Shown piece after piece: positions 32,540 to 40,246 of a stretch of 64,000 bases of DNA. The first letter of the stretch is position 1; each line of letters begins with the position of its first letter. Source of the stretch: Hominenteromicrobium mulieris (GTDB taxonomy: Bacteria; Bacillota; Clostridia; Oscillospirales; Acutalibacteraceae); assembly GCA_021029595.1 (NCBI GenBank), contig JAJJOY010000001.1, positions 186,001 through 250,000 of the forward strand, read 5' to 3'. The position numbers and the translations under genes are program-made. The notes beneath the pieces are model-generated. The model did no database searches and was not told the DNA's origin. It was given only the letters and a program-made list of their open reading frames with translations.

Positions 32540-34053
32540 CACAGCGAAAGCTCGGAAACTGTGAGGTTCTGCACCTCAACGGGATCCTCGGCGTGGATCG
32601 TGAACGTCGGCTTTGTCTCATCCAGCACATGCGCGATGACCGTGTTTGCAACGCCGTTCAAATAAATCTCTACGCTGTTTGTATCGGTAATGATATCCAC
32701 CTTCATCGGCTCGTTTTTCAGGCGCGGCAATATGGATTCTCCGCAGGTCAGACCGTTTTTGTCGAGCTTCATCTCAAGGCCGTACAAGCTGCATGTAAGA
32801 TTCCCTTCCTTTACAGTAAAGGAGATGCGGCAGGTCTTGCTGCCGAGCTCGTGCGTGCAGTGTGTCAATGTAAAGTCGTCAAGCTTGTCAGATTTTACAA
32901 CCAGATTTTCTGTGCTCTTGATCGGCAGCGCAGAGAGATAGTAGCGGTCGCCGTGCTTTTTCAGCGTCATTTCGGTCGGCGTACACATGGAGCCGTTGAA
33001 CGGTGCGCCGGGAATATCGCTGCGGTTCCACGCAAAGCGGATGACCGGCTTGCCCGGCTCATAGTAATACGTCTGCGCCGCATACGACTGCGAGTTATAC
33101 GAAAGCTGCCCGACCGACTGAATCGGCTGGTAAAGGCCGTTTTCATCAAAATCACCGACAAAATACATGTCGTGCGCACCGGAATAGACCCACAGCGTTC
33201 TGCCGTCATCTGCTGTAAGCGGATAGAGATCCGGGCACTCGTCATCACCGGGCAGGTCAAATTTCTGCAGAAGATCCCAATGCAGTAAGTCCTGCGACGT
33301 GAAGATTGCGTAGGTGCGCTCCACAAAATACAGTGCCATCAGCCAGCGCGCACGCTTTGCGTCGTAAATAACCTTCGGGTCGCGGTTGCCGGGTGCAATC
33401 TCGTCGATCAGCGGATTTTTGTCATACTTTTTCAGCGTTTTACCGCCGTCTGTGCTGTACGCAAGGCACTGTGTGCTCTTTTTTTCGCCCGCGCAGGTGT
33501 AAAAGAACAAGATTGGCGTTTCATCGCCTTCCTTGAGGCCGGAAACATTGTTGTGATCGACTACCGCACAGCCGGAAAACATTGCGCCGTCCATGTCAAG
33601 GAACATCGCTTCTTCCTTATATTCCCAGTGGAGAAGATCCGGGCTCACGGCGTGACCCCAATGCATGTTGCCCCACAGTCTGCCGTAGGGATTGTGCTGG
33701 TAGAAAAGGTGATACTGTCCGCCGTAAAAGCACAGACCGTTCGGATCGTTGATCCAGCCGCGCTCCGCTGTAAAGTGCAGCTGCGGGCGCAAGACGGTCT
33801 CTTCCGCCGTAAGCGGCGTCATAGCATCCTCAAACACCGGCGTAAATGCGCACTCCGGCTCCACCGTGACAGTCATCGTCTTACCAAGGTAATCGCGCAG
33901 GTCGGCATAATAAATCGCATCTGCGTTTTCTTCCGTATAAACGGCATCGAACTTATAAACCGGTGTGCCGTTTTCAGAAAAAGTAAATTTTTGCGAAGTG
34001 CCGTCAAATTTCACCGGCACGCGTAGAAAACGTTTGCTGACTGTAATTTCCAT
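32539..34053 (-). CDS. Glycoside hydrolase family 32 (sucrose/fructan hydrolase)
   Basis: The 504-residue protein has about 85 extra N-terminal residues, then the five-blade propeller: LHFTAERGWINDPNGLCFY with nucleophile Asp103, NRDPKVIYD (the RDP motif that stabilises the transition state) and DDECPDLYPL, with the acid/base Glu of the EC motif. The C-terminal beta-sandwich follows. It hydrolyses beta-fructosides (sucrose, sucrose-6-phosphate or fructan). No signal peptide, so a cytoplasmic role is likely. Promoter and a 7-bp palindrome lie upstream; a ThiD-like kinase is coupled downstream. Confidence 0.95.
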   Translation of the reverse strand: MEITVSKRFLRVPVKFDGTSQKFTFSENGTPVYKFDAVYTEENADAIYYADLRDYLGKTMTVTVEPECAFTPVFEDAMTPLTAEETVLRPQLHFTAERGWINDPNGLCFYGGQYHLFYQHNPYGRLWGNMHWGHAVSPDLLHWEYKEEAMFLDMDGAMFSGCAVVDHNNVSGLKEGDETPILFFYTCAGEKKSTQCLAYSTDGGKTLKKYDKNPLIDEIAPGNRDPKVIYDAKRARWLMALYFVERTYAIFTSQDLLHWDLLQKFDLPGDDECPDLYPLTADDGRTLWVYSGAHDMYFVGDFDENGLYQPIQSVGQLSYNSQSYAAQTYYYEPGKPVIRFAWNRSDIPGAPFNGSMCTPTEMTLKKHGDRYYLSALPIKSTENLVVKSDKLDDFTLTHCTHELGSKTCRISFTVKEGNLTCSLYGLEMKLDKNGLTCGESILPRLKNEPMKVDIITDTNSVEIYLNGVANTVIAHVLDETKPTFTIHAEDPVEVQNLTVSELSL

Positions 34054-34079
34054 AAATTCAAGCTCCTTTAGCCGTTATC

Positions 34080-34101
34080 GGTGCATTAAAATGCATGCAC
34101 C
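34080..34101. promoter_or_regulatory. Candidate operator of the GH32 gene
   Basis: GGTGCAT (34080-34086) and its complement ATGCACC (34095-34101), 8 bases apart, lie just after the expected transcription start of the GH32 gene. Confidence 0.5.
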
Positions 34102-34117
34102 ACATTTATTCGAGGAT

Positions 34118-34146
34118 ATTGTAGCACACCGCGCGAAAAATGTCAT
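34118..34146 (-). promoter_or_regulatory. Promoter of the GH32-thiD operon
   Basis: ATGACA (34141-34146), a 17-base spacer and TACAAT (34118-34123) on the minus strand. Confidence 0.65.
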
Positions 34147-34234
34147 GCATATTTTGCTTAAATTTGCGAATTTTTCCGCCGCGCAAAGCCAAACTATGTG
34201 CGCTGCAGATGTGTAAAGGAAAGGCGGTGCAAAG

Positions 34235-35281
34235 GTGGCAAAACACATTTGGAAATTTGTAAAAAGCCAAAAGATATTTATCATATTACTAATATCATAT
34301 ACAGTTGTCTTTGTTTTGGCGGTTCGATTTATTTTTCATATTCTCCCGATTTTGCTTGGCGGGTTGCTTGGATGGGTCACAACACCGCTATGCCGCCTGC
34401 TGGAAAAACGGCTGCATCTCTCCCATAAGCGCGCCGCACTTTGCACTGCTGTCGCCGTTTATACCGTTTCACTCGTCCTTCTTGCATTGCTTTTCACGCG
34501 GCTCATCCGGGAAAGCGCCGCGTTTTTTGCTTCCGGGCGATACTTTCGCTACGAAGCACTTGCCCCCGCCGTGCGGTCGTTTTTGGAGCGCACATGGCAG
34601 GAATTGCCGCAGTGGATCTCCGCTGCGCAGAAGAATTTTTCGGGTAACATGGGTGCCGCCATGCCCGCGCTGCAAGGTACCGTAAAGGCGATTTTGCTGC
34701 TGCCTGCCGTGTTTTTAACGCTCACGCTCATCCCGGTTTTTGCGTATCTCACCCTGCTGTACCGTGAAAATTTGCTGTCTCTTTTAAAAAAGCTCATCGG
34801 TGAAAAGTGCGTAGAAAACCTGCAAAAATCCGCAAAAAGCGAATCTTCCGTCGGGTTTGTTTCCGCCTATGCACTCATTTACACCATCACGTTTGCGGAA
34901 AGTTTTGTGATGCTCCACCTGCTGCGCATGAAATACCCGCTGATGACTGCCGCCGTTGTGACGGTCTCCGATATTTTCCCGGTCTTTGGGCCGGGAACCG
35001 TTTTGCTGCCGCTCGCCGTTTACCGATTGTTATGCGGCAGCGCGGCGCAAGCACTCGGGCTCTTCATCGGGTGGATCATTCTAAGCGTCATCCGGCAGAT
35101 TATTGAGCCGAAGCTGCTCGCCAAAATGACGCGCACCCCGCCTGCCGTGATGCTTTTCGCTGTGTATTGCAGCCTTATCAGCCGCAATTTTTGGCTCATC
35201 CCCTACACCGGCACCTTTTTCATGCTGATTGGCATGTTGAGAAAAGCCGGAATACTAACAGCAAAATCAGAATCAATATAG
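34235..35281 (+). CDS. AI-2E family transporter, YtvI-like sporulation membrane protein
   Basis: A 348-residue protein with about seven to eight helices. FHILPILLGGLLGWVTTPLCRLLEKR near the start, the central KSESSVGFVSAYALIYTITFAESFVML, and VVTVSDIFPVFGPGTVLLPLAVY with RQIIEPKLLAKMTRTPPAVML are characteristic of the YtvI branch of the PerM/AI-2E exporter-like family, which is expressed in sporulation in Firmicutes. It starts with GTG 34235, with AAGGCGG upstream. The transported substance is unknown. Confidence 0.88.
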   Translation: MAKHIWKFVKSQKIFIILLISYTVVFVLAVRFIFHILPILLGGLLGWVTTPLCRLLEKRLHLSHKRAALCTAVAVYTVSLVLLALLFTRLIRESAAFFASGRYFRYEALAPAVRSFLERTWQELPQWISAAQKNFSGNMGAAMPALQGTVKAILLLPAVFLTLTLIPVFAYLTLLYRENLLSLLKKLIGEKCVENLQKSAKSESSVGFVSAYALIYTITFAESFVMLHLLRMKYPLMTAAVVTVSDIFPVFGPGTVLLPLAVYRLLCGSAAQALGLFIGWIILSVIRQIIEPKLLAKMTRTPPAVMLFAVYCSLISRNFWLIPYTGTFFMLIGMLRKAGILTAKSESI

Positions 35282-35375
35282 ATTAAAAATCGCAAATTTG
35301 CAAAAGCAAAATCCAAAAATACCATTTTAAAATTATTGTATTTTGATAAAAATACATTCAAAAATCGAAAGTCCG

Positions 35376-35570
35376 TCAATCATCTGCTTCCGTTTTCATA
35401 AAGCCTTCTAAAATGCGCAAACACTCCTGCGTGTTTTGACCCAAGATTTCCTGTATCTTCTTGAAATCACGCGCTTTGTGCATGACGTTTTGCAGCTTGA
35501 AAAACTCTTCCTTGCCGTGCTTATGAATGAACAGCGCCTGCGCCTTGGCAGCGGCTGTACGTCGTCAAGC
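35376..35570 (-). pseudogene. C-terminal fragment of an unrecognised protein
   Basis: A minus-strand frame of about 62 codons with natural-looking protein composition, including KAQALFIHKHGKEEFFKLQ and EILGQNTQECLRILEGF, ends at TGA 35376. It has no start codon and is preceded in frame by a stop (TGA at about 35568-35570). The 5' part appears lost. I do not recognise the family. Confidence 0.4.
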
Positions 35571-35662
35571 GGCGCAAGCGTGCAAAACGAGTTTGTCTTC
35601 TGCCAGCATCAAAACTTACGTTCGGAGTCAAAGCGATTTTGAAAAGATGTCCGCTTTTATGC

Positions 35663-35702
35663 AAAAGAGCAAGGGAAGGACGGTCTATCCCTCTCTTGCT
35701 CT
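35663..35702 (-). terminator. Terminator of the aminotransferase gene
   Basis: AGAGCAAGGGA pairs with TCCCTCTCTTGCTCT (small bulge) and, on the minus strand, is followed by TTTTGC, 18 bases after the aminotransferase stop. Confidence 0.8.
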
Positions 35703-35720
35703 GTATTTTGTATAAAAATT

Positions 35721-36998
35721 TTACGCGTTCAGCAGCTTTTCTGCAGCGGCAAGCTTGATGGAGCAACAGAAAACTTCCATGGCTTGTTCGAGCTCTTCAA
35801 GCGGCGGGAACGACGGCGCAAGACGAATGTTACTGTCGTGCGGGTCTTTGCCGTACGGGAACGTCGCACCGGCATCGGTCAGGATGACGCCCGCTTCTTT
35901 ACACAGCTGCACGACGCGCTTTGCGCAGCCGTCAAGCACATCGACGCTGATGAAATAGCCACCGTTCGGCTTATTCCACTCGGCGACACCGAGGTCGCCG
36001 ACATTTTCCTCCAACATCAGCTCGCACAGGCGGAACTTCGGTTCCAAAATGGCGCGGTGGCCCTTCATGAGGGCGCGTACACCGTTGATGTCGTGCAGGA
36101 ACAGCACGTGGCGCAGCTGATTCAGCTTATCCGGGCCGATGGTAGACGTGAGCGTGTGCTCCTTGAAATCGCGGATATTGTTATCGCTCGTGGCGAGGCC
36201 GGCCACACCGGCGCCCGGGAACGAGATCTTGGACGTAGAGGCAAAAATGAAGATCTGATCTTCTGTGCCGTTTTCAACGCAGAGATCGTAGATATTGAGC
36301 AGCGTATCCGGCGTATCGGTGAGGTCATGCACACAATAGGCGTTATCCCACATGATTTTGAAGTCCTTTGCAGCCGGTTTTAATGCGGCGAAACGGCGGA
36401 CAGTCTCATCGGAATACGTGACACCCGTGGGGTTCGAATACTTCGGCACACACCAAATGCCCTTAATGGAGTCATCGTCCTTGACGAGCTTTTCGATGAG
36501 ATCCATATCCGGGCCGGTAGCATACATCGGGATGTTGATGAGCTCGAAGCCGTAATACTCCGTTACGGCAAAATGGCGGTCGTAGCCAGGCACCGGACAG
36601 AGAAACTTTTTCTTATCCAGCTTGCACCACGGCGTGCAGCCGTTGTAGCCGTGCGAGAAGCCGCGGGAAATAACCTCAAACATCATCATCAAGCTTGAGT
36701 TGTTGCCGAGAATAACCTGCGAAGCCGGTACGCCGACCATATCGGCGAAAATGCGTTTCATCTCCGGCAGACCGTCCCAAAGACCGTAGTTACGGCAGTC
36801 ATCACCGTTGGAATTCGCAAATTCGCTTCTCGCTTTCAGCGCTTCCAAAACGCCGAGGGCGAGCTCCAGCTGTTTTGCGCTGGGCTTGCCGCGCGCCATG
36901 TTCAGCGAAAGATTTTTGGCCTGATAGCCCTTATATTCTGCGGAAAGCTCATCGAAAACCTTCTGTAATTCTGCTTTGCTCAAGTTTGCGTACGCCAC
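35721..36998 (-). CDS. Class I aminotransferase, Asp_aminotransf (PF12897) type
   Basis: A 425-residue PLP enzyme. LSLNMARGKPSAKQLELALGVLEAL, the glycine-rich GNNSSLMMMFEVISRGFSHG, KGIWCVPKYSNPTGVTYSDE (NPTG motif) and STSKISFPGAGVAGLA, whose lysine binds PLP, match the aspartate/alanine-glyoxylate aminotransferase group often called type 1c. The start is GTG 36998 with GGAGATG upstream; the frame extends earlier but without SD. It likely interconverts aspartate and glutamate. Monocistronic. Confidence 0.92.
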   Translation of the reverse strand: MAYANLSKAELQKVFDELSAEYKGYQAKNLSLNMARGKPSAKQLELALGVLEALKARSEFANSNGDDCRNYGLWDGLPEMKRIFADMVGVPASQVILGNNSSLMMMFEVISRGFSHGYNGCTPWCKLDKKKFLCPVPGYDRHFAVTEYYGFELINIPMYATGPDMDLIEKLVKDDDSIKGIWCVPKYSNPTGVTYSDETVRRFAALKPAAKDFKIMWDNAYCVHDLTDTPDTLLNIYDLCVENGTEDQIFIFASTSKISFPGAGVAGLATSDNNIRDFKEHTLTSTIGPDKLNQLRHVLFLHDINGVRALMKGHRAILEPKFRLCELMLEENVGDLGVAEWNKPNGGYFISVDVLDGCAKRVVQLCKEAGVILTDAGATFPYGKDPHDSNIRLAPSFPPLEELEQAMEVFCCSIKLAAAEKLLNA

Positions 36999-37206
36999 GA
37001 AAACATCTCCATAAATAAGATTTTGAATTGAAAAATAAGCATTCAATTCATTTTTACGCTCCAATAGCGCCTGAAACAATTCTTATTGTAATACAAATAA
37101 GCTAAAAATGCAAGCCTTATTTATAAATCTTGCATTTTTCCCGTTTTGCACGATTGTACGACGTGTTTTCCTGCTTTTCCGTTCATTCTGACAAGTGTAT
37201 AACAAA

Positions 37207-37236
37207 GCAAAAACCGGCACAGCGAACTGTACCGGC
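37207..37236 (-). terminator. Terminator of asnS
   Basis: On the minus strand CCGGTACAG-TTCG-CTGTGCCGG (one G-U pair, UUCG tetraloop) is followed by TTTTTG, 23 bases after the asnS stop. Confidence 0.85.
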
Positions 37237-37258
37237 AAAAGACTTGCTTTTATGAAAT

Positions 37259-38653
37259 TTAGAACTCCGCAGAGCCCGTTGTGCGCGGGAACGGCAGTAC
37301 GTCGCGGATATTGGAGATGCCCGTAAGGTACATGACCATGCGCTCGAAGCCGAGACCGAAGCCCGCATGCTTGTTGCCGCCGAAACGGCGAAGGTCGAGG
37401 TACCACCAGTAATCCTCCTCGTTAAGGCCGAGCTCGCGAATACGGTTCAGAAGCACGTCGTAGCGCTCTTCTCTCTGGCTTGCGCCGCACAGCTCGCCGA
37501 TGCCCGGCACGAGCAGATCGGTCGCCGCAACGGTTTTGTTGTCGTCATTGAGGCGCATGTAGAACGCCTTGATCTCCTTCGGGTAATCGGTGACGAACAC
37601 CGGCTTGCCGAACTCTTTTTCGGTGAGGTAGCGCTCGTGCTCGGTCTGGAGGTCGCAGCCCCAGGAGACCTTATATTCAAAGTTGTCGTTGTTCTTTTCA
37701 AGGAGCTTTACGGCATCCGTATAGGAAATGCGGACGAAATCGGAGTTTGCCACATGCTCCAGACGCTCTTTGAGGCCCTTATCGACAAACTGGTTGAAGA
37801 AGTCGATGTCCTGCGGGCAGCACGCCATAACGTCTTTGATGATGTACTTGATCATGGCCTCCATGAGATCCATGTCGTCGTTGAGATCGGCAAACGCGAT
37901 CTCCGGCTCGACCATCCAGAACTCTGCCGCGTGACGCTGCGTATAAGAGCGCTCTGCGCGGAACGTGGGGCCGAACGTATAGACCTTACCGAACGCCATG
38001 GCCATGCACTCCGCCTCAAGCTGGCCGGAAACGGTGAGGGACGTCTGCTTGCCGAAGAAATCCTTGCTGTAATCGACCGTGCCGTCCTCGTTTTTCGGAA
38101 CATTGACGAGGTCGAGCGTTGTCAGCTGGAACATCTCGCCCGCGCCCTCGCAGTCACTGCCCGTGACAATCGGCGTATGCACATAGGTGAAGCCGTTCTC
38201 GTTGAAGAACTTATGGATGGCGAACGCCGCAGCGGAACGCACGCGGAACGCTGCGTTGAAGAGGTTCGTTCTCGGGCGCAGGTGCGCGACCGTACGCAGG
38301 TATTCCACCGTGTGGCGCTTCTTCTGAAGCGGATATTCCGGCGAGGACGCACCCTCAACGGTAATCTCCTCCGCCTGAATTTCAAAAGGCTGCTTCGCTT
38401 CCGGCGTGAGCAGCAACGTACCGGTGACACGCAGCGCAGCGCCGACATTCTGGGAAGCGATCTCCTTGTAATTTTCGAGTTTTTCCGCCGTAAAGACGAT
38501 CTGTACGCCCTTAAAGCAGCTGCCGTCATTCAGATCGATAAATCCGAGCGCTTTGGAGTCGCGGATCGATCTCGCCCAGCCACAGACCGTGACCTGCGTA
38601 TCGCCAAAGGTCTCCGGCGATCCGTAGAGGGCCGCGATTTCTGTTCTTTTCAT
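37259..38653 (-). CDS. asnS: Asparagine--tRNA ligase
   Basis: The 464-residue class II synthetase has an N-terminal OB-fold ([34 protein letters not shown]), motif 2 [29 protein letters not shown] and motif 3 [27 protein letters not shown]. The sequence fits AsnRS rather than AspRS (no aspartyl-specific insertion; [11 protein letters not shown] ending). ATG 38653 follows GAAAGGA. No T-box leader was seen. Confidence 0.97.
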   Translation of the reverse strand: MKRTEIAALYGSPETFGDTQVTVCGWARSIRDSKALGFIDLNDGSCFKGVQIVFTAEKLENYKEIASQNVGAALRVTGTLLLTPEAKQPFEIQAEEITVEGASSPEYPLQKKRHTVEYLRTVAHLRPRTNLFNAAFRVRSAAAFAIHKFFNENGFTYVHTPIVTGSDCEGAGEMFQLTTLDLVNVPKNEDGTVDYSKDFFGKQTSLTVSGQLEAECMAMAFGKVYTFGPTFRAERSYTQRHAAEFWMVEPEIAFADLNDDMDLMEAMIKYIIKDVMACCPQDIDFFNQFVDKGLKERLEHVANSDFVRISYTDAVKLLEKNNDNFEYKVSWGCDLQTEHERYLTEKEFGKPVFVTDYPKEIKAFYMRLNDDNKTVAATDLLVPGIGELCGASQREERYDVLLNRIRELGLNEEDYWWYLDLRRFGGNKHAGFGLGFERMVMYLTGISNIRDVLPFPRTTGSAEF

Positions 38654-38747
38654 GATGACCACATTCCTTTCCGTGCGGCACTTAAACTGCACACGCAAAA
38701 CCTACGCTTTGGCATGCGGCATTTCTCCGCAAATAATCACTTTTATT

Positions 38748-38777
38748 ATCATACTACAAACGCTATCGGTTTAGCAA
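38748..38777 (-). promoter_or_regulatory. Promoter of asnS
   Basis: TTGCTA (38772-38777), an 18-base spacer and TATGAT (38748-38753) on the minus strand, about 95 bases before the ATG. Confidence 0.55.
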
Positions 38778-38811
38778 GGAAAATTTTGAATTTTCTCCCC
38801 GAAAACGTGAT

Positions 38812-39363
38812 TTATGCGCGATCTTTCTTCAAAATCGCATAATTTGCGATGTCGCACAGTCCCCCATTGTTTTTTGCACCCTCGCGCATGATGCCCTCAA
38901 ACTGCATGCCGCACTTTTTCATCACGCCGCCGGAGTTCGGGTTGTTCACATCGTGGCGCGCCGCGATGCGGTTGAGGCCGACCTCATCGAACAGAAAATC
39001 GATCACGGCGCCGAGCGCTTCGCTCGTATAGCCCTTGTGCCACCAGTTTCGGCCGACGCAGTAGCCGATCTCTGCCGCTTTAATCTCATCATCCGTTTTT
39101 ACCGCAGTGATGGTGCCGATAAGCGCGTTTTCATCCTTTACAACAATGCCCCACTGGTAATAGTTGAGCTCCTCATAGTGCGATGCCCACAGCGCGAGGA
39201 TCTGCTTTGTTACCTCTACGCTGCTGTGCGTGGGCCATGTGAGGAACTTTGTGACCCCAGGGTCGGACGCCCAGTTGCGGTACATCGGCTCTGCGTCCGC
39301 AAGCGTTAAGCGGCGTAAAATGAGTCTTGGCGTTTCGAGTGTGACAGTCCCCTTGTGTTCCAT
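38812..39363 (-). CDS. GNAT acetyltransferase, RimJ/RimL-like
   Basis: A 183-residue protein that starts with the RimJ/RimL signature LETPRLILRRLTLADAEPMYRNWASDP, has the acetyl-CoA region AEIGYCVGRNWWHKGYTSEALGAVIDFLF and ends NPNSGGVMKKCGMQFEG. Such enzymes acetylate protein N-termini or small amines. AGGAGGAAACACA precedes ATG 39363. A terminator and the 33-codon small ORF lie directly upstream, so read-through of that terminator may contribute to its expression. Confidence 0.92.
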   Translation of the reverse strand: MEHKGTVTLETPRLILRRLTLADAEPMYRNWASDPGVTKFLTWPTHSSVEVTKQILALWASHYEELNYYQWGIVVKDENALIGTITAVKTDDEIKAAEIGYCVGRNWWHKGYTSEALGAVIDFLFDEVGLNRIAARHDVNNPNSGGVMKKCGMQFEGIMREGAKNNGGLCDIANYAILKKDRA

Positions 39364-39386
39364 TGTGTTTCCTCCTGATTTCTCCT

Positions 39387-39427
39387 GAAAATAAAACAGT
39401 GCAGACCGTTCATTCAGCCTGCACTGT
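39387..39427 (-). terminator. Terminator or attenuator between the small ORF and the GNAT gene
   Basis: ACAGTGCAG and CTGCACTGT (9-bp stem, 14-base loop) are followed on the minus strand by TTTATTTTC. It is 37 bases after the small ORF and 24 bases before the GNAT start, so it can limit read-through. Confidence 0.85.
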
Positions 39428-39463
39428 TCATTGCAATTTATGCGGTTAGGTTCTTTCTAACTC

Positions 39464-39565
39464 TCAAAAAGCGTATGACAATGTAGGCCCGCAGCAAGTA
39501 CCGTTACCCATGGCATTTGCGGACTGCATATTCATCATAACGCGGACAAAGCGGAACATTGTCAT
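39464..39565 (-). CDS. 33-codon small ORF ending in a CCGP-containing peptide
   Basis: The frame reads MTMFRFVRVM, a methionine/asparagine/alanine-rich middle, and GTCCGPTLSYAF. AGAGAGGGG lies just upstream of ATG 39565, a promoter with TTGCAA-17-TAGGAT lies about 30 bases further, and a terminator follows. The start codon is inside one arm of a perfect 12-bp inverted repeat whose other arm is the last third of the ORF. I do not recognise the peptide. It may be a small protein, a modified-peptide precursor, or a cysteine-sensing leader for the GNAT gene. No modification enzyme is adjacent. Confidence 0.6.
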   Translation of the reverse strand: MTMFRFVRVMMNMQSANAMGNGTCCGPTLSYAF

Positions 39566-39567
39566 AC
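39473..39567. promoter_or_regulatory. 12-bp inverted repeat enclosing the small ORF
   Basis: GTATGACAATGT (39473-39484) and ACATTGTCATAC (39556-39567) are exact complements 71 bases apart. In RNA the right arm holds the ATG of the small ORF and the left arm its codons for T-L-S-Y, so folding would hide the start. Confidence 0.7.
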
Positions 39568-39593
39568 CCCTCTCTTTCAAATTTGTTTTGACT

Positions 39594-39622
39594 ATCCTAC
39601 CACAGTTTTTTCGGTTTTGCAA
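39594..39622 (-). promoter_or_regulatory. Promoter of the small ORF
   Basis: TTGCAA (39617-39622), a 17-base spacer and TAGGAT (39594-39599) on the minus strand. Confidence 0.7.
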
Positions 39623-39658
39623 GAGGAAAATTCTATTTTCCTGAAATTCTCCGGAAAA

Positions 39659-39793
39659 TCAGCCCAAAGGCGCGTGTTTGAGCAGTCCGCAGTCCTTTTC
39701 GCCGTAAAAGCGCACAACATTGATGCGAATGTTCACCTCATCGCTCGGGTCCTGCCTCTGTGCTTTATCGAGCAGTAAAGCGCGCGAATACGC
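39659..39793 (-). pseudogene. Decayed C-terminal coding fragment
   Basis: A minus-strand frame ending at TGA 39659 has natural-looking sequence (LLLDKAQRQDPSDEV, NIRINVVRFYGEKDCGLL) but no start codon. Its upstream edge is a terminator hairpin. It looks like the tail of a gene whose 5' part was lost. Family not recognised. Confidence 0.4.
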
Positions 39794-39820
39794 AAAAAGA
39801 GAACGACCGCAGCCGTTCTC
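39794..39820 (-). terminator. Second terminator downstream of rnpB
   Basis: GAGAACG-(8 bases)-CGTTCTC followed on the minus strand by TTTTT. It acts in tandem with the hairpin at 39835-39870. Confidence 0.7.
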
Positions 39821-39834
39821 CCGATGTTAAAAGT

Positions 39835-39870
39835 AAAAGGGACAGAAAGCTTGCACTCTCTGTCCCCTTT
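39835..39870 (-). terminator. Terminator of rnpB
   Basis: GGGACAGA with TCTGTCCC (12-base loop) and a following TTTTACTTTT on the minus strand, about 10 bases after the RNase P RNA 3' end. Confidence 0.85.
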
Positions 39871-39877
39871 TATTCAA

Positions 39878-40228
39878 GATTGCGACTAAACCTATAAGCC
39901 GAGTTCTGTCTTGGACAACCATCTTTCTCGTCTGCACGTTGCCGTGCAGCTCAAGCCATCTCCTCGAAACCGCCGGGCCGACGTATATGTTTCTCCACGA
40001 TGTTGCTCCGAATAGGGTTTACATGGCCGCGCAGTCTCCTGCGCGCCGGTGCGCTCTTACCGCGCCTTTCCACCCTTACCTGCAATGCAGGCGGTATATC
40101 TCTGTTGCACTTTCCCTGGGGTCGCCCCCGGCGGCCGTTAGCCGTTATTCTCGCCCTGTGGAGCTCGGACTTTCCTCAGATGCGGCCTTTCGGCGTACAC
40201 CCGCAGCTGTCCGGCTTACTCGCAAAAT
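39878..40228 (-). ncRNA. rnpB: RNase P RNA
   Basis: The minus strand contains the universal cores GAGGAAAGTCCGAGCTCC (near the 5' end), the CAGGGAAAGTGCAACAGAGA segment, GGTAAGGGTGGAAAGGCG-type P10/11 region, and the 3' AGACAGAACTCGGCTTATAG. The 5' TTGCGAGTAAGCC pairs with 3' GGTTTAGTCGCAA as helix P1. The catalytic RNA removes 5' leaders from tRNA precursors. Ends are set by helix P1 and may shift by a few bases. Confidence 0.95.
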
Positions 40229-40246
40229 TTGTGAAATGATTGGATT

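Larger units (their letters stand above)
35282..35720. other. Intergenic region with decayed coding fragment
   Basis: The left 90 bases are very AT-rich. The rest holds a fragment of coding character on the minus strand (35376 to about 35570) and the terminator at 35663-35702. I see no intact gene. Confidence 0.6.

Noticed and set aside
38654-38811. T-box riboswitch upstream of asnS
   Set aside because: No AGGGTGG-type T-box sequence or matching specifier stem was found in the leader.
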